Assembly: GCF_016892705.1 (NCBI RefSeq)
Contig: NZ_JAFEMB010000007.1
Coordinates: forward strand, 62,001-126,000
Length of the DNA stretch: 64,000 bases
Reading direction: 5' to 3'
From: Microvirga pudoricolor
GTDB lineage: Bacteria > Pseudomonadota > Alphaproteobacteria > Rhizobiales > Beijerinckiaceae
In this document: piece by piece, positions 61,318-64,000 of the stretch
Layout of the letters: the number at the start of each line of letters is the position of its first letter
Position numbering within the stretch: the first letter of the stretch is position 1
The notes under the pieces: generated by a model
What the model saw: the letters and a program-made list of their open reading frames with translations, nothing else
The model's database searches: none
Told to the model about the DNA's origin: nothing
Made by a program: the position numbers and the translations under genes

Positions 61318-62019
61318 TCAGACCGCGATGCGTTCCTCTGCTTCGTTCGGCTCACGCAGCACGTAGCCGCGGCCCCAAACGGTCTCGATGTAGTTCTTGC
61401 CCTGCGACGCGTTGGCGAGCTTCTTGCGGAGCTTGCAGATGAAGACGTCGATGATCTTCAGCTCCGGCTCGTCCATGCCGCCGTAGAGGTGGTTGAGGAA
61501 CATCTCCTTCGTCAGGGTCGTTCCCTTGCGCAGGGAGAGCAGTTCCAGCATCTGATATTCTTTGCCCGTCAGATGAACGCGCGACGCGCTCACCTCGACG
61601 GTCTTCGTGTCGAGGTTGACGACCAGATCGCCGGTGGTGATCACCGACTGCGCGTGTCCCTTCGAACGACGCACGATGGCGTGGATGCGCGCGACGAGTT
61701 CATCTTTATGGAACGGCTTGGTCAGATAGTCGTCGGCGCCGAAGCCCAGGCCTTTCACCTTGTCCTCGATGCCGGCCATGCCGGACAGGATGAGAATCGG
61801 CGTCTTGACCTTCGCGACGCGCAGGCCGCGCAACACCTCGTAGCCCGACATGTCGGGCAGGTTCAGGTCGAGCAAAATGATGTCGTAATCGTAGAGCTTC
61901 CCGAGGTCGATGCCTTCTTCCCCGAGGTCGGTCGCATAAATGTTGAAGTTCTCGGATTTCAGCATCAGTTCGATGCTCTGCGCAGTGGCACTGTCATCCT
62001 CGATCAGAAGTACGCGCAT
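61318..62019 (-). CDS. ctrA: cell-cycle response regulator CtrA
   Basis: CtrA is the essential OmpR-type regulator of the alphaproteobacterial cell cycle. The 233-residue sequence is standard: receiver with [20 protein letters not shown], phosphoacceptor Asp51 in [16 protein letters not shown], conserved Lys in [16 protein letters not shown]; then a winged-helix domain with [36 protein letters not shown] and the recognition segment [12 protein letters not shown]. The end ERIAV is close to the usual C-terminus. Phosphate comes from ChpT, encoded nearby. The upstream region has six GANTC sites and a TTAACCAT half-site. Confidence 0.98.
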   Translation of the reverse strand: MRVLLIEDDSATAQSIELMLKSENFNIYATDLGEEGIDLGKLYDYDIILLDLNLPDMSGYEVLRGLRVAKVKTPILILSGMAGIEDKVKGLGFGADDYLTKPFHKDELVARIHAIVRRSKGHAQSVITTGDLVVNLDTKTVEVSASRVHLTGKEYQMLELLSLRKGTTLTKEMFLNHLYGGMDEPELKIIDVFICKLRKKLANASQGKNYIETVWGRGYVLREPNEAEERIAV

Positions 62020-62544
62020 GTTTAATCCCCAGCCCTAAGCCCTTGGGCCTCAAGACAGCAACGGCCGCCCACCCACCACAGGGCCTGTGGCGAATGCCCT
62101 TTGAAAGTGATTCGCAACGCTAGTTCGGAATGGTTAACAAACCCTGATTCAGCCGCGCAAGCTCTTAACGACCGACTTTCGTCAGCTCGGAGGGGGAGCG
62201 AGTCGCGATGTGATTCCAGGGCCACGATTCCGTCTCTGATTTCCTTGTGGAAAAGCTTCTCGCGTGAAGCCTCCGAATGCGCCGCGCAAAACACCGCAGG
62301 GGTGCTTTTCCCGGCAGACGCCAGTGTTAAGGAAATCGGTAAGCGAATCGTTAACGGCTGCGGCCCGGATCGGCCCCGAAGGCTCGAATTGTTCCGGATC
62401 CGGAAGAAAATTTTCCCGCGACGGCCCTGGGACCCTTGTGCGGTAACAATCGGTCAACTTCCATGGGCGATGGTGACGCAGGCCTGGCGGATGACTGAGC
62501 GATCCGGCGGGCCACCCAATTGGCGACGTGTGGAGTTTATCAGT
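62020..62544. other. 525-base gap between ctrA and the fliJ-like gene
   Basis: Holds the divergent promoters. It includes the GANTC cluster at 62109-62350, three TTAAC elements (62134-62138, 62165-62169 and 62352-62356, the last within GTTAAC) and an unresolved stretch 62360-62544. The reading frame continuing left from the fliJ-like gene gives no family-like sequence and is not called. Confidence 0.6.
62109..62350. promoter_or_regulatory. ctrA control region with GANTC cluster and CtrA half-site
   Basis: Six GANTC sites, the target of the cell-cycle methylase CcrM, occur at 62109, 62146, 62200, 62212, 62226 and 62346. About one would be expected by chance. On the reverse strand TTAACCAT (complement of 62130-62137) matches the CtrA 8-base binding motif, consistent with autoregulation. 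Confidence 0.75.
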
Positions 62545-62958
62545 ATGAAGTCGCGGGACACGCTCATCCGCCTCAAGCGCTTCCAGGTCGACGAAAAGCG
62601 TCGGCGTGTGGCCCAGATCGAGATGATGATCTCCGAGTTCGACCGCATGGCGGCCGATCTCGATCGCGAGATCCAGGCGGAGGAGCAGAAGGCCGGGATC
62701 TCGGACCCCGCCCATTTCGCCTACCCGACCTACGCGAGGGCCGCCGCCCAGCGGCGGGACAACCTTCGCCAGTCGGCTCAAAACCTTTACGCCCAGCTCG
62801 ACGACGCCAAGGCGGAGCTCGGCGAAGCCTTCGAGGAGCTGAAGAAGGCCGAGAGCCTGGAGGACCGGGAGCGGGCCAGCGAGCGCGCCGAGGTCGTGCG
62901 TGATCCGTCCATGATCGGACAGGCGATCCACCCGCGCACCATGAGAGCGTCCGCCTAG
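62545..62958 (+). CDS. fliJ: FliJ-like flagellar export chaperone
   Basis: A 137-residue helical, charged protein (MKSRDTLIRLKRFQVDEKRR, VAQIEMMISEFDRMAADLDR, LRQSAQNLYAQLDDAKAELG) of the FliJ type found beside ctrA in Rhizobiales. FliJ assists the flagellar type III export ATPase FliI; fliI is not in the window. TGGAG lies eight bases before the ATG. Its TAG stop shares the CTAG at 62955-62958 with the convergent GNAT gene. Confidence 0.85.
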   Translation: MKSRDTLIRLKRFQVDEKRRRVAQIEMMISEFDRMAADLDREIQAEEQKAGISDPAHFAYPTYARAAAQRRDNLRQSAQNLYAQLDDAKAELGEAFEELKKAESLEDRERASERAEVVRDPSMIGQAIHPRTMRASA

Positions 62959-63644
62959 CCGGAGATTGACGCCTTTTTTCCGATCTGTCCCCTGCGAGGA
63001 CGCGCCGCCCGGCGCGTTCCTGTCGTTCGAGCGGCGGCCAGGATCGGCACGTGAGGTCCCGCATGCGGGGGCAGATGCCCGGTCAGCCGCGGATCGTCCG
63101 CCACCTCGATCGCCTGGCGGTAGGGCTTGAAGCCCGAGCGGATGTAGAAGGGCAGGGCGGCCGGGCTGTCCAGGGTGCAGGTATGCACGTAGAACCGGCG
63201 AACCGGCCTGGCGAAGGCCCGACGGATCGCCTCGTTCATGAGCCAGCGGCCCGCACCCTGGCCGATGGCCTCCGGCACGAGACCGAAATAGCCGAGCTCC
63301 ACCTCGCCGCGGGGGCGGAAATCCAGCTCGAGTAGGCCCAGATCCTCCCGGCCGTCATGGAGCGCGAAGGCCTCGACCCCCGGATCCCGTAGGATTCCAG
63401 CGAGTGACTCGTCCGGCATCACGGCCCGGCTGAACCACAGCCAGGGCTCGCCGACCCGAGCGAACAGGCGGCGGTAACGCGCCATGTCGCCGTTGAGGCG
63501 CAAGAGGCGCCATCCGGTCGGCCGGGGAAGGCGCTTTAGCCGCGGGCGCTCGAGCATCTCCAGATAGGTCACGATCGTCGCCACCTTGCCGCCCGGCAGA
63601 TCCGTGTAGCCGTTCAGGTTCAGGGAAATCGGTTCGCGCGCCAT
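62955..63644 (-). CDS. GNAT family N-acetyltransferase
   Basis: A 229-residue acetyltransferase. The GNAT core lies at about residues 60-185: VGEPWLWFSRAVMPDESLAG, LGLLELDFRPRGEVELGYFG, LVPEAIGQGAGRWLMNEAIR (motif A), and FYVHTCTLDSPAALPFYIRS with SGFKPYR at the end. The first 55 residues contain LNLNGYTDLPGGKVATIVTY, shared by a rhizobial subgroup. The substrate is unknown. The C-terminus is basic (RAARPRRGQIGKKAS). Confidence 0.9.
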   Translation of the reverse strand: MAREPISLNLNGYTDLPGGKVATIVTYLEMLERPRLKRLPRPTGWRLLRLNGDMARYRRLFARVGEPWLWFSRAVMPDESLAGILRDPGVEAFALHDGREDLGLLELDFRPRGEVELGYFGLVPEAIGQGAGRWLMNEAIRRAFARPVRRFYVHTCTLDSPAALPFYIRSGFKPYRQAIEVADDPRLTGHLPPHAGPHVPILAAARTTGTRRAARPRRGQIGKKASISG

Positions 63645-63719
63645 CTTTCGACCACAGCTTTCGAATGTCTGTTGCTGAACGCCGATCTTTCACGGCCCCG
63701 GCCGGAGGGCAATGCCCCC

Positions 63720-64000
63720 ATGAGACGAAAATCTGAACGACCATGGGCGGGGCTCGTGCTGCGCCGGGGGGCATGGATTCTCCTGCTGGTCTTCGGGTTC
63801 GCGGTCGCCCCCCATGCGGCGGCGGTCCTGGCCGCGCGGGATTGCGCGGGGGCGCCCATGGCGCACGGTCTCCAAGTCGGCCACTCGGTCGGCCACTCGG
63901 TCGGCCACTCGGTCGGCCACTCGGACGGTCATGGCGTGACCCCAGGGGAGGCGGCTGACGCCTTCCGGCCCTGCTGCGGGTCCTGGTGCGTTTCCCTCCT
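63720..64000 (+). CDS. secreted or anchored protein with VGHS repeats, cut by window edge
   Basis: The N-terminal 93 residues of a gene running off the right edge. It starts at ATG 63720 with GGAGGGC upstream. The basic start (MRRKSERPWAGLVLRRG) is followed by a hydrophobic signal or anchor (AWILLLVFGFAVAPHAAAVL). After DCAGAPMAHGLQ come four copies of VGHS (residues 53-68), then DGHGVTPGEAADAFRPCCGS with WCVS. The His-rich repeats and clustered cysteines suggest metal binding, perhaps of copper. Family not recognised. Confidence 0.68.
   Translation, partial: MRRKSERPWAGLVLRRGAWILLLVFGFAVAPHAAAVLAARDCAGAPMAHGLQVGHSVGHSVGHSVGHSDGHGVTPGEAADAFRPCCGSWCVSL
63876..63923 (+). repeat. four perfect 12-base tandem repeats
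   Basis: GTCGGCCACTCG is repeated four times without a mismatch, in frame, encoding VGHS each time. Perfect identity suggests recent slippage. Confidence 0.95.

Noticed and set aside
62101..62544. N-terminal extension of the fliJ-like frame
   Set aside because: The extension crosses the GANTC-rich ctrA control region and has no family-like sequence; ATG 62545 has a good ribosome binding site.
1..64000. CRISPR arrays, rRNA genes, riboswitches, insertion sequences
   Set aside because: None was seen. The only short tandem repeat is the four-unit VGHS-coding repeat, which is within a gene.

Overview
The window is GC-rich DNA from an alphaproteobacterium of the order Hyphomicrobiales (Rhizobiales), most plausibly a Methylobacteriaceae member such as Microvirga or a relative. 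The evidence is the rpmH-rnpA-yidC block with engB, argB, a HAD nucleotidase and dapD/dapE nearby, a full-length CtrA and its phosphotransferase ChpT, a DUF1134/EipA protein, a rhizobial-type heme uptake operon, and several GGAAC-N16/17-CGTT promoters of the alphaproteobacterial general stress sigma factor EcfG. The genus is an inference.

Region by region. 0-2 kb: end of a small membrane protein gene and a HisKA_2 sensor kinase. 2-9.3 kb: lysine biosynthesis genes dapD and dapE with a truncated HicB-like gene between them, a membrane protein, and the reverse-strand operon def-fmt-GNAT-truA, followed by rmuC. 9.3-12 kb: a stress-type DUF892 protein and an RTX calcium-binding protein. 12-19.7 kb: reverse-strand housekeeping genes (HAD nucleotidase, argB, DUF423, engB, yidC, rnpA, rpmH), interrupted by a Nudix hydrolase, a LysR regulator and a Vat-like acetyltransferase. 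19.9-23.6 kb: a tight operon of a TVP38-type membrane protein, a flavoprotein lacking the usual redox cysteines, and a sensor kinase. 23.7 kb: tRNA-Arg(ACG), immediately followed by a surface polysaccharide locus (23.9-38.8 kb) with glycosyltransferases, GtrA, methyltransferases, an epimerase, RfbA and a Wzm/Wzt ABC exporter.

39-42.8 kb: heme utilisation operon hmuSTUV. 42.9-54.9 kb: a stress-rich stretch with GlsB, a DUF2892-like protein, a second DUF892 protein, the iron-energising exbB-exbD-tonB operon, YihY, a DUF883/holin-like/DUF3618/DUF883-like operon, two single-domain response regulators, the UV endonuclease UvsE with an overlapping small gene, a SWIB protein, a D-amino-acid transaminase and a small secreted protein. 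54.9-64 kb: a coiled-coil membrane protein, EipA, CysQ, ChpT, a LysR regulator divergent from a DMT transporter, CtrA with a GANTC-rich upstream region, a FliJ-like protein, a GNAT acetyltransferase and a cut-off secreted protein with VGHS repeats.

Two regulatory themes connect otherwise separate genes. First, six exact and three near-exact EcfG-type promoters lie upstream of the DUF892, DUF2892, GlsB, YihY, DUF883, response regulator/uvsE, and secreted protein genes, so much of 42.8-54.9 kb looks like a general stress response neighbourhood. Second, ctrA, chpT and eipA lie within 6 kb of each other, with six CcrM-type GANTC sites and a CtrA half-site upstream of ctrA, pointing to cell-cycle control. 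No CRISPR array, complete prophage, transposase or integrase was seen.
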